Source of the DNA: Datnioides undecimradiatus
Taxonomy: Eukaryota > Chordata > Actinopteri > Lobotiformes > Datnioididae
Assembly: GCA_008933995.1 (NCBI GenBank)
Contig: WARS01000026.1
Location: 8,136,501 to 8,200,500, forward strand
Length of the DNA: 64,000 nucleotides
Direction: 5' to 3'
Below the pieces are notes generated by a model, which saw only the letters and a list, made by a program, of their open reading frames with translations, was not told the origin of the DNA and searched no databases. The position numbers and the translations under genes were made by a program. How positions within the stretch are numbered: the first letter of the stretch is position 1; every line of letters begins with the position of its first letter. This document shows, in pieces, positions 25,224 through 38,554 of the stretch.

Positions 25224-28200
25224 TCGCAGAGCAAACACAAACACAGCCAAGGGGAGGGGCTGTACTTTACCCCCACATAGCTGAGGGGAGAGGAGATGAG
25301 GTACAGAAAGAAAATTAGAAACCAAATTAGAGGAACTGGTCAGGCGAGGAGGAGAGGCAGAGAGGAGTTGGAGGGGAGGGAGGGTTGAGGGAAAGGAGGG
25401 CTAGGACAAACAGAGCCAGTGACCTGAGGAGGGAGTGTCTGAGAACCTACCCAGCATGCATCAACAAGGAGGCTGCTGAGAGGACAGAAATACAAGTTAA
25501 AACAGTGAGAGCAGCTCACAGACAAAGAGAGCAAGCACACAATGTCAAACGTGTGTGTTGGTCTGAGTGGTCTTTGTCCCTCCGTCGCCCTCTGACCCTT
25601 CCCTTGTATGTGAGTGTCTATTTTCACATGGTAGGCCAAAATGATCCCAACAAAAGCCTTTCTTGTGTCCGCTCTTATCGCACCCTGCCCCCATACTAGA
25701 CCCCCCCCCCCATGCCCAACATGCATCATCACCCCCTCACACTTCAGAGAGACAAACATAGTCCTGAACACACACACACACACACACACACGTATGACAG
25801 CAAGACAGGATTTTTGAAACTCACACACAACACACCACAAGACTCACGTCTCCCCCTTCTCCCAGTGAAACCATCTCCTGACTGGTGCATCCCACGCCTT
25901 CCCAGTCAGCCTCTCCGCCTCAAAGATTGTAAAAATCTGGGAAATGTTTTAACTCAGAGAGAGGGAGAGTCAGCAGGGTGGAGCTGGAGAAAAACACTTA
26001 TCATATTATCTTCCCGATGACTCTGCTTCTTCCGGTTTGTCTATGTCAGTATAATCTTCACACTCCAATAGATGACAGACATTTAAACTGCACCGGCATA
26101 ATGAGTGACGAATATCCCCCACATAAGACAACCCTTCCTCGGTGTGAAGACAGTCAAACTGGGATACTTACACATTACAACCTCCTACAACCGTGACCTC
26201 CGCCCCCATCCTCTTCTAACTCTCTCCCATTCTCCCTCTCTCATCCGCTCTGCAGCTCCTTCTGCCTTTCTGTCTCCCTGTCTTCTATTGCCTCATCTCT
26301 TTCTCTTGTTGGTGTAAGTAAGCAGCTTAAACACCTACAGGGTGTGACATTGGGGCCCCACGCGCCTCCGAATGCAGTCATTGCGGGCGGGAGAAGGCAG
26401 CACTGAAAAGGAGAGCGTTTCATCCGTCTATTCTCTCCACCCCGCTCCGCCTGGCATCGACGGCGCAAGTGTGGTTAAGGCAAAGCCAAGGCTGTCCCCT
26501 CACATTAGCCGGGGCTGAGCTAGACAAGCCGTCATCCCCCCCGCAAGACTGTCCTCCACTGCTCATCTCAATACCCCCCCAACACCCACCCCCCACTCTC
26601 TCTCTCTTTCTCTCTCTCATCCTCTTTTCCTCCTCTCCTCCGCTCAGCTCAGCTCTGCCATGGGCACCGGTCCCCAATCTCCAAGGTGATTATGACAAAA
26701 ACGAACGACCCCCAAGAGACAGGGCCAGCAGAGATAAGAGAGAAAGAAGAGGATGGCAGAGGGAAAGAACGAGGAGGAGGAGGAAGGGATTGGAGATGGA
26801 TGATGTAACAGGGAATTTTGGCTGTGCATTATGATTTGGGCTGAGAGTTTCAAAACCAGCAGTTCATATCAGCCCAGATCTATCTATATCTCTGTCTCGC
26901 CATCATTTTCAAATTATTTCTTGCAGAAAGAAAGGGACAGATGATGGTGGGTAGGTAGCCATGGTGAGAAGTAACTGAGTAGATTTACTTAAGCACTGCA
27001 CAAGAGAGGGGCAATCCTGCACTTTTAATACATGTAATACACTTTGTTGGTTTTTCTGGTTGACTGGTAAATGTAAGTAAAACATTCACTCCCTTTTAGT
27101 TCTGTTTTGGCCTCTACCAAACTCTGAATGGACATACCTGGCCCTCAGCTTCAAAATGCTAAACTATGGGCACCAACTGGTCTGTAAATGTCTGTCTTCC
27201 ACTTGGCGATGAACTGGTAGTTTGTGTTTTTTTCACTGAGAACATCAGCCCACTGTGGCAGAAAACAATGCTGTCAGAGTGGTGAAAAATAAACTCAAAC
27301 ATTAATTTGTGGGTTGAACAGTTAAACAACATCTGACTGTAAAGCTCCTTGAACCTATGCAGCAGATTTGGGTGATAATTCTTTCCACATTTACATTTGA
27401 TGAACTACATTAATAATTATAATTAAAAACAATTATTAAAAAGTTATTCATTCAAAATATCAATTGTAACCACTAAGTAACTGTTTCTTAGATAGATAGA
27501 TAGATACTGTACATAATCACATTGATATATGGTGAATGGCATAAATAAGATCCTAGTCTTTCCATAAGGGTCAAAGATAATTTGTTGTGGTGTGGAAGGG
27601 GGTCATGACCCCACTCGGTCAGCGGGGTCAAATCAAACAGCGGTGCTGAGCCCAAGAAGGTCATTAAAGAGACAGAGGGGCCTGATGGGGGGGTGGGGGC
27701 TGAATGGGGAATGCTGTTAACCCCATCCCCTGCCTCCCTGCTGAAATGAGAGGAAGCAATGAGAAAGGAAATGTAGTGGAGGAGAAGAGATGAGAGGTCA
27801 TATTATTGTAGCATAGCAACCCAGGTTTCAGTGTGGGTTGAGGCAAGCAATAATATATAATATTGCTGAGAGGTTAGACAGCTTAGAAGAACCTTTCAAG
27901 ATGGATGTGGAAAGAGAGGTGCACTTTCTGCGCAGAAGAGGGGGAGGGAAGGTGGGAGAGGGGGTGGGGGTGAACGGAGTCGGTAGAAAAAAATAGCCCA
28001 ATCCTCCCATCTCCATCCACTCCCCTCTTCTCTCTCCTTCTCTGTTAGTCTCCCTCTCTCTCTCTTTCCCTCCCTCCCTCCCTCTCCCTGCGCTCTGTGC
28101 ATCATTAAAACAAGCAGAGTAGTGTTCAGAGCGTGGGGCTGCACTGAGACGGTGACCTCCACAATAAGAAGATGTTCTTGCTTCGGGGAAGAGAAGGTTG

Positions 28201-30100
28201 TTTTGTACTCCTCTCTCTCTCTGTCTCTCTCTCTTTTCTCCTACTACTTCCAATGGAGTAAATGAGATTTGGAGGGGGGTAGGATCGTGGAGGAAGGGAT
28301 CAAGAGGGTAGACATGCAGAAAGAGAGACGGCGATAGCGAGATGCAGAGGGAGAGAGGGCAGTTTAATGTAGGACTCATAACACAGCGGGCTAGGATATG
28401 ATAAACAGGGAAAGATCTGAATTCCCCTAAAGTAAAGTGGCTAGGAGGGTTAGAGAGAGGTATACAGGGGCTGAAACCTCAGAAATCCAGGGCACGAAAA
28501 CCCTGAATATGAGTCTGACCATTTTTCATCTGGGAGGAAGATTATTCCTGCCCTGAACTGGGGAAAATGTGTGTTTTTTTCCCTCCACACATGCAGATGG
28601 ACACAGTGAGGTCAGCCAGGAATCGTCCTTATCAAAGAACACAACGACTTGAGGGATGAGTAGCGTGCTATCTGCATCCTCGTCCAGAGGCATCTTTCTA
28701 TCATACACATACAATAGACACAAAGGCCTCCTGCCACTGTAGGGAGGACAGGAAGTCCTATGGGTGACACGAGGACAGGCAGCGGCGTGAACAGCCCCAG
28801 CAGCCTCCCCCCCCATGTCGCCTTCACACAGGAACAAAATGTGTGGGCAGCGAGCACAAACACATTCTCTGTATCCTCCAGATGATTATACATCCTTTAA
28901 ATCCAATAACCTCGATTCATTCTGCTTCTCCCGGTGTCATTCTTCATTGGAATTCATTCATTTACACTACTTCTCTTTGAGAAATCTGCTCATTCTTTGG
29001 CTTCCTTTCCTCCTTTATTAATGCCATCCTTCCTTCCTTTCCTCTTGCCCCTCAATCCTTTCCGTCCTCTCTTCCTTCCCACCATCAATACACTTGGTTC
29101 CCATACTCTTAATTTGCTCTTTCTCTCTGAGGGAGGACTCTTTATAAAAGCCTTGTCGTTTCCCAATACTGATTTGAGTATCACTAAGCTGCACCTTCAC
29201 ACATATTGTTGCCTCACACCTTGTGCCAAATATTCCTTTGTAAAGCCTTCCCCCATCCCCTGCCTGCACCTGGTAGAGATAGTGTTCTTTCAGCTGCAGG
29301 CTCTGCTTTCTATACAAGCAGGGCTAGGATGGCACAAGCAGCACACAGCTGTTCCCCTTGGTAAATTGATAGTGAAGGGTAGTGGATGGGGCTTTGAAAG
29401 CGCCTTGTGCTATTTTTATGACAGTTGTAGATTTTTTATTTTTTTTGCTGTTTAATTCGATGTGACCAATTACACCACTGCGTTCCTCAGCAGGGGGGCA
29501 CTCCGGGAGAGCAAATTAATGCTCGACTTCAAAAAGTTTTCCTAAAGTGAGTTTACATACCTCATTCCTTTGTCGCGGTACAAACGCACGCCGTCATGAA
29601 CAGACCTGGTCTCGGTCGCTGAGCAAAGACGTGTGTGTGGGGGGTTTTTTTCTTCCGAGTCTTTATTTGTAATCTTTCAGCGCGGCCTCAGAGAGAAACT
29701 TTTAAAGTGAAAACAACAGGCTCACTGTCATTTTTTTAAAAGTCAAACTCAAGTGAGAAAAGTAGAATACAGGAGAAAAGTGACTGTCCCTTTAGGTTAG
29801 CAGCAATTCAGCCTGATATGCTGACCCCCACACTCCCCTTCCTCAATGCAAACACACAAGTCTACAACACACCAATCACCTTGTGTTTCAAGAACTCTTT
29901 GTGCACATAAGTACCACACACACACGCACACACACGCACACGCACACACAGGCACAAAACCACCTTCGTACAGAATTCTCACTTTCCCTTCCACTACTCT
30001 CTCTCCTGAGTGGATTGCTGTGATGAGTGTTCCTAGGACTGAATACATGTGTAAGTGGCCTAATGATGCCTAAATCCATCCATGAGTAGACAGAGAGGGA
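25221..30100. other. Intergenic, biased base composition, no gene recognised
   Basis: The stretch holds CA and CT runs, pyrimidine-rich segments near 26560-26640 and 28020-28090, and a purine-rich segment near 28230-28360. A slightly CpG-richer patch lies at 26350-26470. Many long open frames here are Ser/Pro/Leu or Arg/Glu strings read from simple repeats, and I do not accept them as genes. The half-site cluster at 27.6 kb is listed separately. Confidence 0.5.
27567..27663. promoter_or_regulatory. Cluster of nuclear-receptor-like half-sites (27.6 kb)
   Basis: AGGGTCA at 27567-27573, a perfect palindrome GGGGTCATGACCCC at 27599-27612, CGGTCA near 27617, GGGGTCA at 27624-27630 and AGGTCA at 27658-27663 fall within 97 bp. 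This is more than expected for scattered 6-mers. Binding and enhancer activity are inferences. Confidence 0.35.
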
Positions 30101-30126
30101 CAGAGAGAGAGAGCGAGAGAGAGAGG

Positions 30127-30158
<32 letters not shown>

Positions 30159-30160
30159 GG
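30101..30160. repeat. (GA)n microsatellite
   Basis: Imperfect GA dinucleotides. A second GA run passing into GT lies at about 30313-30370. Confidence 0.93.
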
Positions 30161-30312
30161 GGAGGGATGGGTTTGAGGAGGTGGCGCAGGGGGAGGCTGG
30201 GGTCACGCTTTGTCGTGTCAGGCGGATTGGAAGGCCACGTTGGCATGAGGGAACACAGCTTTGAGTAAAGCAGCTTGTTTCAGGCAGGGATTGTGTTTGC
30301 CGACCCTACTCC

Positions 30313-30345
<33 letters not shown>

Positions 30346-30370
30346 TGTGTCTGTGTGTGTGTGTGTGTGT

Positions 30371-32160
30371 TGGAGAGAGAGAGATCTGTGCCTGGGCATT
30401 ACAGACCTACAGCCTTAATCCACATGGCCTGACATTCTCCGTTATCCAGCCCTCGGCAGCCAACTACCCAGACTGATGGAGGCACGACTCTACCCCCTGC
30501 TGTGTCATGCCACACATCACTTTCTGCACACACAAACATACAACCACACACACACTTACACTACATGTTTCACTGTGCCACCCGCTCTCTTCCCCATAAG
30601 CGTTTCCCACTTCCTCAAACCTACAACGATTCCTGGTCCCGGCACTTATACTCTCATTTCCTAAGAAACAAGACCCTCCACAGTTCCTCATTACTAAAGA
30701 CATATTCACACACACAAGGATGGACCACAAGAGCTAGCAATGACAAACACACACACAAAGTCAGTCTCACTAACAACAAAGTAATTTACTCAAGTGCTGT
30801 CCTGAAGAGCAGTTCTGAAGTACATGTACTTTACTTAAATATATACAATTTAAGCTGGAGCATACTTTTTCTTTGCTGCATTTCAGAGGAAAATATTTTC
30901 TTCACTACATTTATTACACCCATTTTTTACATTTAAGATTAGAATTTTACATGTAATAAACTAATAAATGTCAACAGACTTGAAAAATAACAGTGTACAG
31001 TTGGGGCCTCTCATCTGTTTCAGATGTCTTTGAGTTGTCGAAGTGATTTCCCCACTTCCCCAACACTTCAGTTTCATTTAAATGAAATGAAATAAAATCT
31101 AAATGACTGAGACAAACAAGCAAACAGTTGAAAAGAAAGTTTGAAATTGATGAAGCATCACTTTTTCTTTCATTCTCTATTAATTATCTCGTGACCCCTC
31201 AGATTTATTTTCTGATCCTTTGGAGGGACGTGACCCTTATGCTGGAAACCACCAGCCTAAACTTTATTCAAATACGCTAAAACAGCTGTGCCTCCACTGG
31301 CTACAACAGGAAAAAGCTGCTTACACATTGATATATCAGTATCTATTAATGGCATAAATGATAATGTATCATTCAGAGGGACTTTTGATATTATAAATAC
31401 ATTTTGCTGACAGTGCTTCAGTATTTTCAGGATTTTTGTTTTGTATTGGTACTTTTACTGAAATAAAAGCTCTGAGTACATCTTCAACTGGTGAGTACTT
31501 AGCCTACTTCTGATTTTCACTGGAATTGTGCAGGCACATATCATATCAAGAAGAACTGTGTTACTGCAATACATGTACTGGAAACACACACAGCTTCCCA
31601 CATCCTCCCTCTATTGTCTCTCACTGGCTTTAAAACAGTTTGCCACCTCATAATTCCCCCCGTAACTTAAAAACAAAGCGTAATGAGAAAAATCCATCCA
31701 GTGTCAAACGGAGATGTCAGGCTCTGGCGGAATTACCCCAGACTTTCTGACAAAAATTGGCCCGCAAGCTCACGCCACATGGTCTCTCATAGGTGTTTTC
31801 CAGCCAAACAGTGACACACTGTAAATGTCAGTCAGTCCTTTCTTTTTTATGTGACTGGCTGGTGTTTTCTTGTTGTTGCCACAAGAGGGGGTAAGTTACA
31901 GTAAGCCCCTGGTCCTCACTGAGCCCTATGGCAACAGACGCACAAACCAGAAGCCCCATGAGCCACACTGGATGACATGACAGCCCCCCTGCTTACATCA
32001 CAACACAAAAGCACCTTCAGTATTAATACTATTATTATTAGTCTCATTTATGTTGTTATTATCATTACTGTGTGAAATTTGCCTGAGTGTTTCTGATAAG
32101 AGTGGGACTCGTCCTAGATCAGATGGATATGCGCGGTGTGTGCGTTCACGTTGTCTCATT
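30371..32160. other. Upstream of zbtb46, no gene recognised
   Basis: Mostly unique-looking AT-rich sequence with a short CA run near 30730-30760. No coding exon is recognised. Confidence 0.5.
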
Positions 32161-32171
32161 TCCTGACTCTG

Positions 32172-32460
32172 CCCAGAGAGAGAGAGAGAGAGAGAGAGGG
32201 GAGATACGGGGACACGGACAGAGAGAGAGTGTAAGGGGAGAGTGAGATAGAGAGAGACGGAGAGAGAGGAAAAGAGAGAGAGACATAGACATGCACAGAG
32301 GAGGAGGCGGAGGGGGAGGCTCCTGATACCAAGACACGGAAAAGCAGGGGAGGGAAAGAGAGAAAGAAAAAAGGGGCTGGTGGAGGAAGAAGAGCGGGGA
32401 GTGGGAGAAAACAGGGGGAATAACACTTAAAGAAAGCACACAGAGGAGAGGAAGGACAGT
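32172..32460. repeat. Purine-rich (GA/GGA) tract upstream of zbtb46 exon 1
   Basis: About 290 bp are nearly all purine on the + strand, starting with (GA)n at about 32174-32199. Such tracts often flank fish promoters and can be nucleosome-poor or form triplex DNA; that role is inferred. Confidence 0.7.
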
Positions 32461-32563
32461 ACAGTGCTTTGGACATCCCCTCCTTTCTTCTCCCAGGCTG
32501 TCACACCAGATTGGACTCCGAAGGACCGACACCGCGTCCACCCCAGACCCCATGGGGTAACAG
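32400..32563 (+). other. Probable zbtb46 non-coding first exon (5' end approximate)
   Basis: The segment ends at a good donor, AACAG|GTATGT (GT at 32564-32565). It sits at the upstream edge of a CpG-richer zone (about 32640-34050) and lies on the same strand as zbtb46. The 5'UTR must come from upstream because the first coding exon begins at an acceptor. It contains a minimal ATG-GGG-TAA upstream frame at 32552-32560. The transcription start cannot be read from sequence, so the start given is a guess. Other donors in the CpG zone, such as near 34080, remain possible. Confidence 0.4.
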
Positions 32564-32599
32564 GTATGTCTGACTTCCTTATATTAGTAGTAGTCCGTA

Positions 32600-34050
32600 T
32601 TTTTTTTTTAATTTATTTCTTCACCAGCGTTCAGCCTCGCTCTCCTGCTAACAGGTTTGAGATTTCATTCAGACGCGGCGGACATCGCAGGATTTCCATG
32701 CCTTTATTGTATCATGTCAACAATTAGTTTTCTGCCTCACGGAGCCATCGCGTCTACAGCTGATAGTTGTGGGCGCACAGGTTGGAGACATGACACAATG
32801 CAACTCTTCGCAATCGCGGCACTGTTACAGTTGACCATCGGAAAAGCTACTGTATGAAGGCCTGTCTGTCTGTGTTTTATTCGCTGCTTTTAATATACAT
32901 TAATAAATACGTGTACATATTCCAGTCCATTGGCATCATGTTAGCCGCGGCGTGAGTGTATTTTGACAGCTAAATATCCGACCGAGTGAGCAGGCGACAG
33001 TCTGAAAGTACGCCTACCTGTTCCATACGTGACAGCCAGCTGTCTATTGCGCTTGTTGATATTTGGAGAAGCTGTCATCCGTTGACGGGAATCGCACATT
33101 GTACATTTCACACATTATGTAGCTGATTAGGGAACACACAGACACTTGTCTTACAATGAAAAAAATGCGATTGATCTCTACTTTCTGGGCATGTGTTTGA
33201 ATATACACAGCCGAAACTGCTCTAACTAAATGGATATTGGGAAATACTTTTAATTCGTACGTCGTTAACCGCGCGCAGGATGAAAATACATTCCCGCGTT
33301 GCAGATTATTATTTTGAATGAATGCCATCTACCTGCACACATGTCTCCTCTCCAGGCTACACTTTTAGAAATACCTCTCAACATAAGCTCAGGTATATGA
33401 AGTGACACTCGCATGAATCACTCTGTGTCGGGTGGCATCCCAGTTTGAGGGGAACCAGCGGATCTGGTGAAATTTGCAAAGTTTTGAACAGCATGACAAG
33501 CTATTGCCACATCGGTCGAGGGGAAATTGTCATGCACAGATATCGTACCACATGAAATGCGGGTGATGCACCGTGCAGCCGTCTGGAGGGGATTCAAAAT
33601 GAAAGCGCTCAGAGCCTGAAAGACAAGGGCTTAAACCCTCCTCCTTCTCCCCTCGATTAACCTCCAAAAGGGGGATTTCTCCAGCTGGAAATTTCTGCTG
33701 CGTCAACACCCAACCCTAGAGGACCAGACAAGACAGAGGGGGGGGATTTTGTTTGCAGATGGTGCTCTCGGGTAATTTTTGTAGTTGTTGATCATCATCT
33801 GATCCGTATTGAGAGTTGAGAAGTGTGGCGTCAAGTGTTTTCTGTTTATTGGCGACTGAAGCGTCTCCCCCTCGCTGCTTCTCTGTCTGTCTCCTGTGCC
33901 GTGTGTGTATGTCTGCTGTCTGTGTCTGCCCTCTCAAACCGGTCAGTTCCGTCTTCCTCCATTTTCTGCCATGCTTACCGTGTGAGGAGGGGAACAACCC
34001 CACTTCATCCGCGCTCTGTGTGCGTACACGGCGTTGAGCGCCCGCCCGTC
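32600..34050 (+). promoter_or_regulatory. CpG-richer zone around the zbtb46 5' end
   Basis: CG dinucleotides are clearly denser here than in the neighbouring DNA. Examples are GACGCGGCGGAC near 32670, AGCCGCGGCG near 32943, ACCGCGCGC near 33270 and several near 33830-34050. CpG islands at fish and mammal promoters usually cover the first exon and the start of intron 1. No precise start site is visible. Confidence 0.4.
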
Positions 34051-36521
34051 GTGCACCTCCAGTGCAGCCCCCGCAGCCAGGTGTGCCTCCAACAAATGAC
34101 CAGGCATCTTACCCTGTTTCACTCTGCAGCTAATGATTATCTTCGCATTGGATGTTTTCAAACTTTTACATGGTGTGAGACAAACTTATACCGACACTGA
34201 TTACTGATTGCACCTCGTTATATGATGTAAAGCCTTATTGTTGGGATGATTCTGGAGACAAGCTGCCAATGTTGTGCTAACTTTAAGCAAATGTGCCCAT
34301 TAGGCGTACTGCAGGAGGTCCTTTGACTCTCTCAGTTAAGGAGCTGCTAGTGTGTTTCTGTATTTTTAGAACTTTACAGTCCCAGCAAGTCGTTTTTAAA
34401 CTTTGGTTGAAAGTGCACCCTCTCAGTTTATGGTTGTAACTGTAGATCTCTGTTGTTGTAGCCAGTTGGATCTAAGAAATTCCCTCTGTTTGACAGTGGA
34501 TAACTGGCTCTTTGGGATAAAGAGACCATCCAGTGTTGTTTTTTTCTTGTCAAATTGTCTTAGGCCTCACTGGATTTGTCCGATTGTTTGATCCTTCCTA
34601 CTACAGAGTTAAGAGTTGGTGCTTGATAAGATAAACCCTCTAAAGTCTTTCTTAAGTAATTTAATTACTCTAGGCTTTGTGTGTGCTTCTATTGCGTGCA
34701 CATCTGTGCACGTTGTGTCCTCGCCACTAAAACAAATAAACTTGCAAGCCACACCTTAGCACCTTGGCATGGCCCATCTCCCAGGATGCTTTGAGTCTGT
34801 GAGTTTGGTCCCCCTTGCTGCCCCACCGAGGTTGCCTCCCCGAGGTGTGTTACAGTGGACAACAAAGTGTGCACGAGCGTGTGTGTTTGTGCATGTCAGC
34901 ACCTTCTCCATCTGGGTGTTCCACGGGGAAAATGCAATACAGACCAAGACAACAGCTACAAGGATGAGTGGAGGAGGAGTGTAGGCGAGACCGGCCGAAA
35001 GATGGAAAAAATATTAGCTTGCTCGTGTGCTCGTGGGATTGCAAAGGAGGATTTGAAGCACTTTTTCCACTGGTGTTGTCTCTCATGAATGGAGTTTTTT
35101 TTTAGAATTGATTAAACAAGATAAGTGAGTTAAATGTACCTTTTGGGGTTTTCTTGGTTAAAGCCAAACCTGTTGTGAAGTGTTTGCTGAAGGTGGTGGA
35201 GGTTGTTACATCGAATATTATCCACACACATGGGTACAGAGTTTGGAGGATTGTGGGAAATGATGAAGGTGTGGCAGGGTTTAAAAAGAGAGTGAGAAAA
35301 TTTGGGGGGTGGGGGCGCTTGGTTTGGGTGGGAGTCAGGTTCGGCACTCGTGACACTTGCCTCTTCGCTGTGTGTGTTCGTGTGCGTGTGTAAGCCTGCT
35401 GGTATGTAGGTGGTACTCAGAGCTCCCATGCAGATTGTGGGCTGAACTGTGTGGTAGCTGGTTAGTCGGCTTCATCTCCACAAACCCTGGGGATGTCGTG
35501 TACAGCCCCCTCACTGCAGTATGTGTGTGTTCATGACAACATGACAATAAACTGTACAGTAAGTTTAACTCATCTACATTCCCCAGAAAGAGAGAAAAGA
35601 GGGCAAGTGCTTCATAAAGACACATTTGTTCCCTGTTAGAAACCTTGTACTCCATTCATCTCTCTGTCTCTATCTCTCTCTGCCAGTTTTCTCATCCCGA
35701 TCCCCCCTCGGAGCTCACTTGTTAATGGGAACACCTGCTTGGCTAACACACTGCAAAATGAACCGTTTACACTTGCATGTACACATCTTACATGACACGT
35801 CTCTCCAGAGTTTTCTGACAACTCTGTCTTCTATCTGTCACATTGCGAATATTATCATTCGCACGTCTGATTTGTCAAGACAGTTTGGCACACATTAACC
35901 CCCCCCCCACCTTCGAATCCAAACCAGCTCCATCCCCCCTGCCCTAATAACTCCCAAGGCTTTTTAGCTTAACTGCTTCTATAGCTCATTGTGCAGTGCT
36001 GAATACAGGTGTTCCTAATCCCCATGGGGTTACACGGATGCTGTGGGGGATGTGTGTGCTTGTGTGTGTGTGTCTATATCTGTGTGTGAGTGTGTGTGTA
36101 ACAGCTGTCTTCCATATCCACCTATCAGACACGCACCCACCCACCCTCCCCCCAGCAGAGAGAACAGGTGAGTATAACCTGTAGCCTTCCCCACCCTAAA
36201 CCACACACAGAAATACTCTCCACCACCCCACTTGTCTTTTCACATAGTTGTTAATATTTCATAGCTTTGTGTGTGTGTGGGTGTGTGTGTGTGTGTGTCT
36301 GTGCATGCATTCACCTGTGCACAAGATAGGATGTCAATGAAAGCGCTGAGCTCTCTGTTCTATTCGTTTTCGTTTTTATTTGTCCCGTAATTTGGAATTG
36401 GAAGCTAATTTACAGGTTTGGCTCAAATTTTTAGAATCTACAAGTAAGAATTAAAAGACCAGTAGCAGAAGTCCAGAAGCAAAATTATAGTTTGATTGTT
36501 GCTAAAAATAAGCGCAAGGGA

Positions 36522-36540
36522 TTTTTTTTTTTTTTTTTTT
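36522..36540. repeat. T homopolymer
   Basis: A run of 19 T. Confidence 0.95.
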
Positions 36541-38530
36541 GTGCAGTGAAAATGGGAAGATGTCAGAATATTTTCTTAGGAGTTGTTGATATTGCAAAAC
36601 ACCTTTTTGGATCACACATTCCTGAGGAAGCAGATGAGGGATTTCAGTCTGTGTGCTTTCATCAGGGTGTGTTTTTCTTTTATTTAGGAATGCAGAGCGG
36701 ATCGGCTCTTTCCAACCAAAACCTCATGATCACACAATGCTTATCAGCATCGTGAGTTATTTCCTCAAAATTATGACATTCTCTAACATCAGTTATCAAT
36801 TGCATCAATGTCCAAAGTTGGGTCAGCCATGTAATCTAATCAGACCCTCTCCTCTTTAATGCACTTCTAATTGTTGGTTTTATACACTGTGCGTTTTCAC
36901 TTGTTCAGAAGCTGTCAAAACAAAAAACTGCAACAAGTGAAGTGGTGATGGCAGTTGTTTCGCACATCAGGTAATGCCGCCAGATAGATAACATGCACAT
37001 GTTATCCTTTCAATTAGGTTTCTGTTTGGTGTTCGTGGCAAAACAAAGACAGGGATAGAAAATCTGCTTTCTTATCTCTTAAGATTTCTGATTTGTGCTA
37101 ATGTTTCTCTGTACTGAGCAGTTTGCGACAATGTCCTTTTTATATATTCAAAGCTTTACATTTTCAGCGAATCACCTTAGGTTTAAGGACACGCTGATTG
37201 AAACCTTTATATTTCTGCAGGAATGTAGGACAGTCTTTTTTCCTGCCTTCTTTGAACGATCACATTGATTTGTGTGACAGTGATTCACACATGAGCATGT
37301 TTTAAAGCATCAACCACTGATGTCGCCTCTCCCTGGTACTGAGCTGACATGGGGCTCATTATTGTTGTTTGCATGATTTGCATTCTTTTACAAGAAACTG
37401 ACTAAATATTTTGTCTTCCCAAACACTGAGACTTTCTGACTTGAATTATTCACTTATTTCTAAATCTTTAACACATTGTTTTGTTTGTCCTTGAATGGTT
37501 CCAGTTGTCACTTGGCGCAGCGTTGTAGACATGCAGGTTGGGCATCCTTAATGCAGCATAATTACCTGGCAGGGCAGGACTGGTAAGCCAGTGGGGAAAG
37601 ACCTGTCTAAACAAACATACACACACTTATTCAAAGTACTATATTGACAAGATAGTTAGTGTCCTTACTGTAGAGCTCCACTTTGCAGAAAGATCATCGT
37701 CTTTTTAGACAAATTTATATATGCTATTAAGAACTTGAAGGTTTGGGCTTGGAAAACCTCTTTGTTGAAGTCTGGGGTTTGCAGACTGCTGAAAGCCTTG
37801 TACAAGTCCGCGGTTGTTAGTTGTTATTTTCCCAGTGAAAGAGTTTGTCTTTTATACACACAGTGTGAGCATTTGATGAGAAATTGAGCGGCTTTGAGCA
37901 AATACATCTTTAGAAACAGTCAACTAGCCTCGGGCTGTGGCTGGTGAGAGATTTCCATATCAAAGCTCAGGTGAGAGAGGTAGACATGGAAGGCAGAGTG
38001 AGGAAGGGAAAGAGGGAATGTGAAGGAGAGAGAATGGGGGAAGGAGGAGGAGAAGGGGGTGATGAAACAGACATCCACTCCAAAAGACTCCTAGCCCTTG
38101 TTATTCTGTCGCTTTTTTTGTGCAGCACAGTTTAGTCTGTGTGTGTCAGTGCTGTCTGTCTCAATCTAAACTCCTGCATGCAAAAAAAACACACGGAGGC
38201 GAGGTTGGAAAGACTCAAATACAAACCAACACCTTTCTCTACTCAGTACCGCACAAATACTGTCTCTACAACCTTATGTTGACTGGTGCTGACCACAGGA
38301 ACAGCGTGTGGAGCAGCAAATGGCTTTTCCCCACCGATACTGCCTAACATCTGACCTGTGAGCTCCTGCCAATATTTGGATCCCTGTTTAATATTATTAC
38401 TGAAGCATAAAACCATCATTTTCCCTGGAAATATTTCTCTTCTTTGGCTATAAGTATCAGACCTGACCCCTTGGAATTGATGGCGACACTCTAATTAATG
38501 GATAGAGTTTTCGTTTGGCGCTTTCAAAGA

Positions 38531-38554
38531 TGTGTGTGTGTGTGTGTGTGTGTG
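38531..38554. repeat. (GT)n microsatellite
   Basis: About 12 GT units, followed by a related CGTACGTGTGTG tail. Confidence 0.93.

Noticed and set aside
27828..28379. 183-codon open frame on the minus strand
   Set aside because: It is Arg/Glu/Gly- and Ser/Leu-rich sequence translated from GA/CT repeats, with no recognisable domain or splice context.
14173..32400. miR-124 or miR-1/133-type hairpins, which occur elsewhere on human 20q
   Set aside because: I looked by eye for their mature sequences and did not see them. A covariance-model search would be needed to be certain.
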